The notes below the pieces were generated by a model that was not told the DNA's origin, searched no databases, and worked only from the letters and a program-made list of their open reading frames with translations. Shown piece by piece: positions 6,636 through 14,601 of a DNA stretch of 32,588 nt. Position 1 is the stretch's first letter. Every line of letters begins with the position of its first letter. The stretch lies in contig JABFSA010000157.1 in NCBI GenBank assembly GCA_013140775.1, positions 1 to 32,588 of the forward strand. Reading direction: 5' to 3'. The stretch is from Acidobacteriota bacterium (GTDB lineage: Bacteria; Acidobacteriota; Vicinamibacteria; Vicinamibacterales; UBA2999). A program made the translations under genes and the position numbers.

Positions 6636-7958
6636 ATGCAGGTGCGTTCGTCTACGAACGTCCCCGAACCAGTGACCAGTCGCACACCTCTCGGCAGGGC
6701 AGACCTGCTCGCGTCGTCCGTGATCCGCGAAACCCGGCGTGCCGGGTTCAGCCTGGACTCCGTTACGGCGGTCGGCAGCATCCGGAGATTCGCGCCAGAC
6801 ATCGGCGACGTCTCACTGCTGGGCATCGCGGCGGCCGCACGCCATGGACAGATTCTGAAGGCGTTCGCGCGACTACCGGTGGTATCCGAGGTCAAGGCCG
6901 CCGGGTCGAGGGATATCACCATCAGAACCGGGCGGGGCGACGTCACTCTTCACCTCGCAGTGCCCGAACAGGCAGGCGCCGCGCTCCTGTGGCACACGGG
7001 CTCCCGTGCGCACGTCGATCTGCTCCGACTCAGGGCGCAACGGGCCGGTCTGCGGTTTGACGACGGCATCCTGTCCCGCGCGGGAGAAGCCGCCGTCGTC
7101 GATTGCGCCCGCGAGGAAGACGTCTATGCGGCCTTGGATCTGCCGTTCATTGCGCCGGAGCTTCGCAGCGGGGATGACGAGATCGACGCGGCGGAACGCG
7201 GCACGCTGCCCATCCTCCTCAGCGAAGAGCACATTCGCGGCGATCTCCACATGCACAGCAACTGGAGTGACGGGCGCAACAGCATCGCCGACATGGTGAG
7301 CGCGGGAAAGCAACTCGGCTACGACTACCTCGCGATCACTGACCACTCCGAACGAGCCTGGTCATCCCGCAAGCTTGCTTTGACAGACATCCAGAAGCAG
7401 CGGGACGAGATCGACATGTTGCGCTCCCGCGTGCGCGGCATCGAAATACTGCACGGCGTCGAAGTGGACATCATGGCCGACGGCAGCCTTGATTTCGACG
7501 ATCGCGTCCTTGAAGGCTTCGACATTGTGCTGGCGTCCCTTCACGACCCGGCCGACCAGGACCACCTACGCCTGACAGAACGATACCTTCGCGCCATTCG
7601 ACACCCTCTCGTCAACGTGATTACGCATCCTGCGAACCGATCACCCGCGGTATCGCCGGGATACAACGTGGACTTCGATCGGCTGTTTGAAGCAGCCGCC
7701 CAAACCGGCACCGCGATGGAGGTGGACGGAGCGCCGGGCCACCTCGACATGGACGGCCGGGTTGCGCGCCGGGCCGTGGCAGCCGGTGTCACTGTGGTGG
7801 TGGACAGCGACTGTCACCGCGTGGAATCGCTCAGCCGCCAGATGCGATTCGGCGTCGGGACGGCGCGAAGGGGCTGGCTCGGCCCGGACCATGTCCTGAA
7901 CACCCGCAGTGTCACCGACGTGCATGCGTTCGTCGCCAGGAAGCGCGCTCGCCGATAG
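6636..7958 (+). CDS. PolX-like protein: degenerate polymerase palm plus intact PHP phosphoesterase domain
   Basis: A 440-residue relative of bacterial PolX (about 570). The N-terminal helix-hairpin-helix/8-kDa and fingers regions are absent. A nucleotidyltransferase palm remnant (residues 20-150) starts AVGSIRRFAPDIGDVSLL, aligned to the usual AGSLRR...GDLDLL: the second catalytic Asp is Ser60, and the third (normally VDLR) is Thr104, so polymerase activity should be lost. The PHP domain (about 200-435) keeps its metal ligands: HMH at 205-207, ITDHSE, HGVEVD, LASLH, THP and the SDCH version of SDAH. It is therefore likely a 3'-5' exonuclease or other phosphoesterase rather than a polymerase. 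The ATG lacks a strong ribosome binding site. It is 100 bases after the tRNA. Confidence 0.85.
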   Translation: MQVRSSTNVPEPVTSRTPLGRADLLASSVIRETRRAGFSLDSVTAVGSIRRFAPDIGDVSLLGIAAAARHGQILKAFARLPVVSEVKAAGSRDITIRTGRGDVTLHLAVPEQAGAALLWHTGSRAHVDLLRLRAQRAGLRFDDGILSRAGEAAVVDCAREEDVYAALDLPFIAPELRSGDDEIDAAERGTLPILLSEEHIRGDLHMHSNWSDGRNSIADMVSAGKQLGYDYLAITDHSERAWSSRKLALTDIQKQRDEIDMLRSRVRGIEILHGVEVDIMADGSLDFDDRVLEGFDIVLASLHDPADQDHLRLTERYLRAIRHPLVNVITHPANRSPAVSPGYNVDFDRLFEAAAQTGTAMEVDGAPGHLDMDGRVARRAVAAGVTVVVDSDCHRVESLSRQMRFGVGTARRGWLGPDHVLNTRSVTDVHAFVARKRARR

Positions 7959-8074
7959 GCCAGGCGGGTCCTCTCTGCTACAACACCTGTGCGTCAATTT
8001 GACACAAGAAGCGCCACTGGTGCCTTCTAGCGGCCTGATATCGTTGGTCCTGGTTGGCTCGATGCTTGATAGTG

Positions 8075-8089
8075 AAGGAGGTTTCGATG
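8075..8089 (+). promoter_or_regulatory. Ribosome binding site fixing the lolA start
   Basis: AAGGAGG at 8075-8081, then five bases, then ATG at 8087. This selects MLRAALIVAGLAL as the N-terminus, a proper signal peptide, over an in-frame upstream codon at 8054. Confidence 0.8.
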
Positions 8090-8746
8090 CTGCGCGCTGC
8101 CCTCATCGTCGCGGGTCTGGCTCTGTTCGTGACGGCTTCTGCTGCCCAGGAGCGAAGAACGCCTGATGCCATGGCCAAGGCCCTTCAGACCCGGTATCAG
8201 GGCATTCGCGACTTCTCGGCGGACTTTGTCCAGACCTACCGGGGAGGCGTGTTGCGTACCCAGACCTCCGAGCGCGGCACGGTCCTCGTCAAGAAACCCG
8301 GCCGGATGAGGTGGGTGTACACGAGCCCTGAACGCAAGGAATTCGTGTCGGACGGGCAGAAGGTGTATTCGTACCTGACCCAGGACAAGCAGGTGATCGT
8401 CTCGGCCCTCCCGTCCGAGGACCAGGCCAGGACGCCAGCGCTCTTTCTGACCGGAAAGGGCGATATTTCCAGAGATTTCACAGCTGCTTACGCTGACAAT
8501 CCCCCGGCCGGCACGACGGTACTGAAGCTGACCCCCCGGCGGTCGGAGCCCGAATACGAGTACCTGATGGTGTCCCTCGACCCTGCAACCCTGCAGATCC
8601 GGGCCCTGACGACCCGGGATCGCCAGGGGGGGGATTCCACGCTGACCTTCACGAACCTGAAGGAAAACACGGGAATATCCGATAAGGAGTTTGTCTTCCG
8701 GGTCCCTCGGGGGGTCGATGTAGTCACTGATGGCACAACCAATTAG
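8087..8746 (+). CDS. lolA: Outer-membrane lipoprotein carrier protein LolA
   Basis: A secreted protein of 219 residues with a signal peptide (MLRAALIVAGLALFVTASAA, cleavage before about Gln21). The mature part has the LolA pattern: LQTRYQGIRDFSADFVQTY, GTVLVKKPGRMRWVYTSP, EFVSDGQKVYSYLTQDKQV, and a C-terminal LTFTNLKENTGISDKEFVFRVPRGVDV. LolA ferries lipoproteins across the periplasm from the LolCDE exporter to the outer membrane. Its 3' end overlaps the next gene, a secretin with a lipoprotein-like signal peptide and so a plausible LolA client. No LolB or LolCDE gene is in view. Confidence 0.92.
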   Translation: MLRAALIVAGLALFVTASAAQERRTPDAMAKALQTRYQGIRDFSADFVQTYRGGVLRTQTSERGTVLVKKPGRMRWVYTSPERKEFVSDGQKVYSYLTQDKQVIVSALPSEDQARTPALFLTGKGDISRDFTAAYADNPPAGTTVLKLTPRRSEPEYEYLMVSLDPATLQIRALTTRDRQGGDSTLTFTNLKENTGISDKEFVFRVPRGVDVVTDGTTN

Positions 8747-10550
8747 ACGATTCCTTCTCGTCGCGCTCGTCACGGCGGCCGCTTCCGCGTGCGCGTCCAC
8801 GTCCGCACTCCGCAATGGAGAACGCGCCGAAGTCGCCCAGGATTACGACCGGGCCATCGTCGAATACACACGGGCCATCGAGAGGAATGCCAATGACCGC
8901 TCGGCGCAGCAGGGCCTTCTGCGGTCCAAACTCCGGGCAGCGCAGGAGCACTACGCGCGCGGCCGCAGGTTCTACGGCGGCGGACGACTCAACGAAGCGC
9001 AGGTCGAGCTCGAACTGGCCGCTGAGCTCAACCCCGCGGACGCCACGGTCAACGACCTGCTCGACACCATCCGTACTCAGCTGCGCACCAAGACCACGCT
9101 GGCGAGCCCAGGCAAGACAGACCTCGAAACGCTCGTCGATCGATCCCAGACCTTCCGGACAGCGGGCCTCGAGCTTCCGTCCGACATCCGTCTGCCGGCA
9201 TCCTTGACGTTTCGCGACGCGAGCAGCCGCGATATCTACACGGCCCTCACCCGCCTCGGCAACGTCAACGTCGTGTTCGACCCCCAGTTCCGCGATCAGG
9301 CAGTCACCATCGACCTGCGGAATGTCAGCTTCGAAGACGCGCTGATCGCCCTGTCCACGGCCACGCGAAACTTCTACCGCGTCACATCGCAGCGCACGAT
9401 CACCGTCATCCCTGATACACCCGCGAAGCGGACTGAGTACGAGGAAGAAATCGTCCGCACGTTCTATTTGAGCAACGCCGACGTCAAAGAGACGCTCGAT
9501 CTCCTCAGGATCGTCATCGACAGCCGGCGGCTCGCGCCAATCACGGCGACCAACGCGATCTCAATCAAAGACACACCCGAGCGCGTAGCGGCCGCCGCCA
9601 CGTTGATCTCAGCGATCGACAAAGCGCGGCCTGAAGTGGTGATCGACGTCGAGCTGCTCGAGTTCGATCGCACAAGGCTCAGGGAGTATGGGCTCAAGAT
9701 TGCCTCGCCGGGCTCGCCCGGCATCGACGGCAGCGCCGATATCAACCGCGAGAATCTGACGCTCGGCGATCTGCGAAGCTTATCGACCTCGGACGTCTTC
9801 CTGACGAGCGTTCCTGGCCTCTTCTATCGCCTGCTCAAGACAGACAGCAACACACGGACGCTCGCCAACACTCAGCTCCGCACGTCAGAGGGTCTGACGG
9901 CCCAGGCGCGCTTTGGCGAACGCGTTCCTGTTCCGGTGACGACGTTCGCGCCAATTGCCACGGGCGGTGTCGCGCAGCAACCCATCACGTCGTTCAACTA
10001 CGAGAACATCGGCGTCAACATCGAGATCACGCCGCGTACACACCACGATGGTCAGGTGTCGCTGGCACTGAAGATTCTGGTGAGCAGTATCTCGGGGACG
10101 GGCTTCGGGGATCTGCCGACGTTTGGCAACCGTGAGATCAACACGATGATCCGGTTGCAGGACGGCGAAACCAACATGCTCGCCGGCCTTATCCGGGATG
10201 ACGAGCGCCGCGTCCTCGAGGGAATCCCTGGCCTCAGTGACCTGCCCCTGGTCGGGCGAATCTTCGCGCACAACCGTCGTCAGACCCAGGAGTCGGATAT
10301 CGTCCTGACGTTGACGCCGCGCATCGTCCGCGTACTTAACCTCGACGAAGACGACCTTCGGCCCTTCCGTGTCGGACGCGCGGGCTCAGGGACGGGTGGC
10401 GTTATCGATCTGCCCATCGTCCTCGAGCCGCCACCACCTCAGGCTCCGCCCCCGGCCGGACAGCCTCAGCCGCAGGCACCACCAGCCGGAACGTCGCCCG
10501 CGACACCGATCCAACCGCCGCAGCCGGCTGCTCCAGGGCAGCAACGGTAG
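8730..10550 (+). CDS. Secretin (GspD/PilQ family) lipoprotein with TPR N-terminus and Pro-rich tail
   Basis: A 606-residue outer-membrane secretin. The signal peptide ends ASAC with a lipobox-like Cys21; residues 25-110 look like tetratricopeptide helices; residues 165-310 contain secretin N-type repeats (ASLTFRDASSRDIYTAL, then VIDSRRLAPITATNAISIKD). The C-terminal secretin domain has GVNIEITPRTHHDGQVSL, EINTMIRLQDGETNMLAGL, GIPGLSDLPLVGRIF and SDIVLTLTPRIVR. A Pro/Gln-rich tail fills the last 55 residues. Secretins make the outer-membrane pore for type II secretion or type IV pili. No other secretion genes adjoin it, so the partner system is unknown; the pilMN genes lie 8 kb away. It overlaps lolA by 17 bases. 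Confidence 0.9.
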   Translation: MAQPIRRFLLVALVTAAASACASTSALRNGERAEVAQDYDRAIVEYTRAIERNANDRSAQQGLLRSKLRAAQEHYARGRRFYGGGRLNEAQVELELAAELNPADATVNDLLDTIRTQLRTKTTLASPGKTDLETLVDRSQTFRTAGLELPSDIRLPASLTFRDASSRDIYTALTRLGNVNVVFDPQFRDQAVTIDLRNVSFEDALIALSTATRNFYRVTSQRTITVIPDTPAKRTEYEEEIVRTFYLSNADVKETLDLLRIVIDSRRLAPITATNAISIKDTPERVAAAATLISAIDKARPEVVIDVELLEFDRTRLREYGLKIASPGSPGIDGSADINRENLTLGDLRSLSTSDVFLTSVPGLFYRLLKTDSNTRTLANTQLRTSEGLTAQARFGERVPVPVTTFAPIATGGVAQQPITSFNYENIGVNIEITPRTHHDGQVSLALKILVSSISGTGFGDLPTFGNREINTMIRLQDGETNMLAGLIRDDERRVLEGIPGLSDLPLVGRIFAHNRRQTQESDIVLTLTPRIVRVLNLDEDDLRPFRVGRAGSGTGGVIDLPIVLEPPPPQAPPPAGQPQPQAPPAGTSPATPIQPPQPAAPGQQR

Positions 10551-10565
10551 TTCCTCGTTCTTCAC

Positions 10566-10582
10566 GTCGCGACCTCTGCGAC
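10566..10582 (+). terminator. Weak hairpin between convergent secretin and murA genes
   Basis: GTCGC (10566-10570) and GCGAC (10578-10582) form a 5-bp stem with a 7-base loop in the 47-base convergent gap. No T run follows on either strand. It is the only hairpin I see there that might end either transcript. Confidence 0.25.
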
Positions 10583-10597
10583 TAAGCCGCGCGCACG

Positions 10598-11857
10598 CTA
10601 CTCGAGCTTCGTCACGCGCGCTCCGAGGCCCTGCAGACGCTCAACCAGCTGTCCGTAACCCCGCTCCACGGTCTCGAGCGGAACCACACGAGTCTGACCG
10701 TCGGCGGCAAGCCCCGCCGCAATGAGCGACATTCCTGATCGCAGATCGCGACTGTCGAGCACTCGCCCGGCACGCAATCGCGTCGCACCGGTCACGATGA
10801 TCCGATGGGCGTCGGCCAGGAAGAGATCGGCGCCCATGCCACTCATCTGCTCCAGCGCGAACAATCGAAGCTCGTACATCCAGTCGTGCACGAGCGTGCG
10901 GCCTTCGGCCTGGGTCGCAAGGACAGTGATCAGGCTGACCAGGTCGCTCGGAAACGAGGGCCACAGGCCGGTCGCGATACGCCGCACCGCGACTGGCTTC
11001 GATGGCTTGACCTCGAACACGCCGTCGCGCATGCCACAGCGAACGTTCATGCGCTTCATGACCGCGGCGACGACCTCGATGTCCTCCTCCCGCGCGCCCT
11101 CGATATCGATTTCGCCGCCGGTAATCGCGCCGACAACGGCCCAGCTTCCCGCCTCGATGTAGTCGCCTCCGAGCTGATGCGTTGCGCCGCCGAGACGCGG
11201 AACGCCTTCCACTCGAATCTTCGAGCTACCGATACCGGACACCCCGGCCCCCATCTTCTTGAGGAACTCACAGAGCTCCACCACGTGTGGCTCTGTAGCG
11301 GCGTGCCTGATCTCCGTCACACCCTCGGCAGCAGCTGCCGCAAGAAGCGCCGTCTCGGTTCCGGTAACCGACGCTTCGTAGAGGTACATCGAGGCGCCTT
11401 TCAGACCGTCAGGAGCCTCCAGCACATGGTCCACACCTTCCGTCAGTCTCGCGCCCATCGCGGTCAGCGCTTCGAGGTGTGTTGAGATGGAGCGACGCGC
11501 GGGAAAATCGCCGCCCGGTGGAGCAATATGCGCTCGACCGACTCGTGCCAGGAGTGGGCCCAGCAGCAGCACCGAGCCACGCAGCCGGCCCACAAGCGCT
11601 CGATCCGCAATATGACTTCGAACCTCAGGCGTGCGAATTCGAAGCGTGGTCGTCCCCGCTCCCTCGACCTGCGCGCCGAGGTCGATCAGCAGCTGCACCA
11701 TCACATCGACGTCCCCAATCCTGGGGACGTTCGTCAGGACACACTCGTCAGTCGTCAGCAGGCACGCCGCCAGCAGCGGCAGCGCGGCATTCTTGTTTCC
11801 TTCCACGGACACCCGGCCCTGCAGCCGGTGCCCTCCTTCAATCAACAGAGTCGACAT
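10598..11857 (-). CDS. murA: UDP-N-acetylglucosamine 1-carboxyvinyltransferase with Asp in place of the active-site Cys
   Basis: A 419-residue MurA, adding enolpyruvate from PEP to UDP-GlcNAc, the first committed step of peptidoglycan synthesis. Substrate-binding Lys22-Asn23 sit in VEGNKNAALPLLA; the Asp of FPSD and the Arg of SRDLRSGMSLIAAGLAA are kept. The active-site loop usually reads GGCAIGARPVDLH; here it is PGGDFPARRSISTH, so the Cys is Asp117, while the following Arg and His remain. A Cys-to-Asp change is known to keep activity but give resistance to fosfomycin, as in Mycobacterium and Chlamydia. It is the last gene of the nagZ operon, overlapping murB by 20 bases, with GAGGG before the ATG. 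Confidence 0.93.
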   Translation of the reverse strand: MSTLLIEGGHRLQGRVSVEGNKNAALPLLAACLLTTDECVLTNVPRIGDVDVMVQLLIDLGAQVEGAGTTTLRIRTPEVRSHIADRALVGRLRGSVLLLGPLLARVGRAHIAPPGGDFPARRSISTHLEALTAMGARLTEGVDHVLEAPDGLKGASMYLYEASVTGTETALLAAAAAEGVTEIRHAATEPHVVELCEFLKKMGAGVSGIGSSKIRVEGVPRLGGATHQLGGDYIEAGSWAVVGAITGGEIDIEGAREEDIEVVAAVMKRMNVRCGMRDGVFEVKPSKPVAVRRIATGLWPSFPSDLVSLITVLATQAEGRTLVHDWMYELRLFALEQMSGMGADLFLADAHRIIVTGATRLRAGRVLDSRDLRSGMSLIAAGLAADGQTRVVPLETVERGYGQLVERLQGLGARVTKLE

Positions 11858-12950
11858 TTGCCCTCACGAGATTCCGAACAAGATCGTCATCGCCGAATCC
11901 GATGAACGTCGGTTCCGGCTTGAGCCACACGTCGAAACGATCGGCGACCTGCTGCTGAATATGTCGCGCCAGGCCAACGACATCCCGCGCGGTCGCTCCT
12001 CCCCGGTTGACGATCGCCAGGGGATGTTTCGAAGAGAGTCCTGCCGGGCCGGCTCCGTAGCCCTTCGAGAATCCAGAACGCTCAATCAACCACGCAGCGG
12101 GCACCTTCGTTCGACCATCTGCCATCGAGTATCCGGGCGCGTGTCCAGCCGCGGAGGCCATCCTCGCATGGTGAGAGGCATCGACGATGGGGTTCATGAA
12201 GAATGAACCAACACTTCGCGTGTCTGGATCCGTCGCGTCAACGACCATACCTTTGCTGCGGCGGATCGACAATACGGCTGCGCGAACATCGGCCACCGCT
12301 GGCGCTCGAATGCCTTGCCGCTCGAGCACTCGGATGAGATCCGGATAGGTCACCGTCGGCTGTCGATCGGTCAGTTCGTATGTGACACCACACACGACGA
12401 ACCTCCCCGCGTCGCCGGCCTTGAACCGGCTCGTACGATAGCCGAACGCGCACTCTGATCCTCGGAGCGAACCCATCTCACCGGAGTCGCAGTCGAGCAC
12501 GGTGACTTCGGAGATGCTGTCTGCCACCTCCTGTCCATACGCGCCAACGTTCTGCACCGGCGTGCCACCTACTGTGCCAGGGATACCCGAGAGACACTCC
12601 AGACCCTGGGCACCCCTGCCAGTCGCCGCGGCAACGACGGTGTCCCACACCTCCCCGGCGCCGGCGCGAACGACCGTAGTCTTTCCCCGTTCGCTGATGT
12701 CGATTCCCCCGATAGCGATCTGCACCACGAGCCCATCGATCCCAGAGTCGGCCACAACGAGATTGCTGCCGCCGCCAATGACAGTGAACGCCACGTCTCG
12801 ATCGCGACACCATGCGTACGCCGACGCGACCTCCTCCGCTGACGTGGCTCGAAGAAACCAGCGTGCGCTGCCCCCCACACCGAGCGTCGTCGATGGCGCG
12901 AGCGGGATGTCAGGCTGAACCCCTCGCGGGGGATCAGCGAGTCGCGGCAA
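11838..12950 (-). CDS. murB: UDP-N-acetylenolpyruvoylglucosamine reductase (type I)
   Basis: A 370-residue FAD enzyme reducing the MurA product to UDP-MurNAc with NADPH. It shows TTLGVGGSARWFLRA and VIGGGSNLVV (FAD site), SGIPGTVGGTPVQNVGAYGQ, FGYRTSRFK (type I feature), GSFFMNP with the catalytic Ser, AAWLIERSGFSKGYGAGPAG and the C-terminal LKPEPTFIG with the conserved Glu. TTG at 12950 was chosen because AAGGA lies seven bases upstream and it needs only a 17-base overlap with pxpBC. An upstream in-frame start at 13010 would overlap by 77 bases and adds non-conserved residues. Confidence 0.93.
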   Translation of the reverse strand: MPRLADPPRGVQPDIPLAPSTTLGVGGSARWFLRATSAEEVASAYAWCRDRDVAFTVIGGGSNLVVADSGIDGLVVQIAIGGIDISERGKTTVVRAGAGEVWDTVVAAATGRGAQGLECLSGIPGTVGGTPVQNVGAYGQEVADSISEVTVLDCDSGEMGSLRGSECAFGYRTSRFKAGDAGRFVVCGVTYELTDRQPTVTYPDLIRVLERQGIRAPAVADVRAAVLSIRRSKGMVVDATDPDTRSVGSFFMNPIVDASHHARMASAAGHAPGYSMADGRTKVPAAWLIERSGFSKGYGAGPAGLSSKHPLAIVNRGGATARDVVGLARHIQQQVADRFDVWLKPEPTFIGFGDDDLVRNLVRANVDSVD

Positions 12951-14601
12951 GAATCTGTCCTTCTTGAGCAACGAGCGCGGAGAGGGCGTCGGCTCGGCTG
13001 CAGATCTCAAACTCCACCCAGTCTCCGGCAGACAACTGGCCCGCCACAGAGAGGTCCGCCGTGATGACGACGGCGATTTGTGGATACCCTCCGGTCGTCG
13101 GTCTGTCGGCCATCAGAAGAATCGGATCGCCAGACGGAGGGATCTGAAGAGCCCCGGCAAACGTCGCGTCCGACACCATTGCGCCTCCGACCACGGACTC
13201 CAGAGGGGCGCCACCGACGAGGCGAAAGCCCATCCGGTCAGAGTCGGCAGAAACGGTGTATCGAGTGCGCTGGAGCGTCTCGAGCGCAGCGGGTGAAAAG
13301 AATTCGAGCTGAGGACCAGGCAGCGCGCGTAGTTTGATGCCACATGTTGGCAGCCTCGGCGCAACCACGGGGAATGCCCGCCCGGTATTGGACACCTCCC
13401 CAAGTGGAACCCGATCTCCAGATCTGAGCGCACGGCCGTCGAACCCGCCAAGCCTGCTCCGCACGTGGGTCGCACGACTGCCGAGCACAGGAGTCACGCC
13501 GATGCCGCCGGCAAACGCCACATACGCCCGCGCACCCGAACGACGCTCCCCGAAACGCAGCACGCTTCCCGCTCGGCAAGACACCGCACGTTGAGGTGGC
13601 ACATCGGCATCGTCCAGCGTTGGATGCAGATCGGCGCCCGCGACTGCCAGGGTCGCATCCTGCTCGATTCTCAGTTCGGGACCCAGCCAGGTGGCCTCCA
13701 GCGTCGCCGCATCGTCGCGATTGCCGACTGCCGCGTTCGCAAGACGATGGGACACTCGATCCATTGATCCGGAAACCGAGACACCGAGCGCCTGACTTCC
13801 CCATCGCCCGCTGTCTTGAACCGTTGTGTGCAGCCCGGGACGCAAGACCGTGACATACCTGGACGCTCCAGCATCCACGGTCGTCGCTGTCGCCATAAGC
13901 GTCTCAGGATTCGCTGGTGGCACCGCCGCCGCAGGAACCGGGACGAACCGCACCGTGTCACCAGGGACGAAAAGCGACGGCGGCGTTCGGTGTGGCGCAA
14001 ATGGCGTCAGCGTCGTTCGGCCGATGATCTGCCATCCCCCAGGCGAATCGAGCGGATAGATGCCTGTCTGCCGTCCTGCGATGCCAACTGAGCCGGCTGG
14101 AACCCGCACACGCGGTGTCGCTCGCCGTGGCGCGGCGATCGTCTCCTCGACGGCACCCATGTATGCGAAGCCCGGCAGAAACCCAAGCATGAAGACCCGG
14201 TAGGTACGGGACACATGCCGCTCGATGACCTCCTGCGACGAACAGCCCGCGAACAATGCGACGTCCTCGAGATCGGGTCCGTCCATTCCTCCGTACGCGA
14301 CTGGCACCTCATGCACAGGGCCATCGTCACTGGTATTGACGTCAGAGGTTTCGAGAAGCGCCGAGGCGACCGCCGCCACGTCTGTCAACAACGGATCGAA
14401 CGACACCGCAACGGATCGAAACGTTGGAACCACGTCGCGCACACCATGAATCGCCAGCCGGCTCACGGCCCTGGCTATACCCGTAGCGCGGCGATTCACG
14501 TCAATGTCGAGATACGTGTCGGCGGCGCTGCTTGAAGCCAGTTCGAGGACCAGCGCGGCGTCTCCAACTTCTCGAACCCGCACACCCTGGTCTCGACTCA
14601 C
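12934..14601 (-). CDS. pxpBC: Fused 5-oxoprolinase subunits B and C (PxpB-PxpC / KipI-KipA type)
   Basis: A 555-residue fusion. Residues 1-230 are PxpB/KipI-like (FMLGFLPGFAYMGAV, VRVPAGSVGIAGRQTGIYPL, GGWQIIGRT). Residues 250-545 are PxpC/KipA-like, a cyclophilin-type fold (GLHTTVQDSGRWGSQALGVS, SGSMDRVSHRLANAAVGN, YVAFAGGIGV, MADRPTTGGYPQIAVV). In the known system PxpA, PxpB and PxpC hydrolyse 5-oxoproline to glutamate with ATP; PxpB and PxpC activate the lactam. No PxpA (LamB/YcsF) is in the window. The GTG start overlaps the mpl stop (GTGA) and the end overlaps murB, so it is embedded in a cell-wall operon. The substrate here is not proven; urea-amidolyase-related carboxylase modules share these folds. 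Confidence 0.9.
   Translation of the reverse strand: MSRDQGVRVREVGDAALVLELASSSAADTYLDIDVNRRATGIARAVSRLAIHGVRDVVPTFRSVAVSFDPLLTDVAAVASALLETSDVNTSDDGPVHEVPVAYGGMDGPDLEDVALFAGCSSQEVIERHVSRTYRVFMLGFLPGFAYMGAVEETIAAPRRATPRVRVPAGSVGIAGRQTGIYPLDSPGGWQIIGRTTLTPFAPHRTPPSLFVPGDTVRFVPVPAAAVPPANPETLMATATTVDAGASRYVTVLRPGLHTTVQDSGRWGSQALGVSVSGSMDRVSHRLANAAVGNRDDAATLEATWLGPELRIEQDATLAVAGADLHPTLDDADVPPQRAVSCRAGSVLRFGERRSGARAYVAFAGGIGVTPVLGSRATHVRSRLGGFDGRALRSGDRVPLGEVSNTGRAFPVVAPRLPTCGIKLRALPGPQLEFFSPAALETLQRTRYTVSADSDRMGFRLVGGAPLESVVGGAMVSDATFAGALQIPPSGDPILLMADRPTTGGYPQIAVVITADLSVAGQLSAGDWVEFEICSRADALSALVAQEGQILAATR

Noticed and set aside
7999..8030. lolA promoter using TTGACA at 7999-8004
   Set aside because: The bases 16-18 downstream (GCCTTC/CCTTCT) do not resemble a -10 box.
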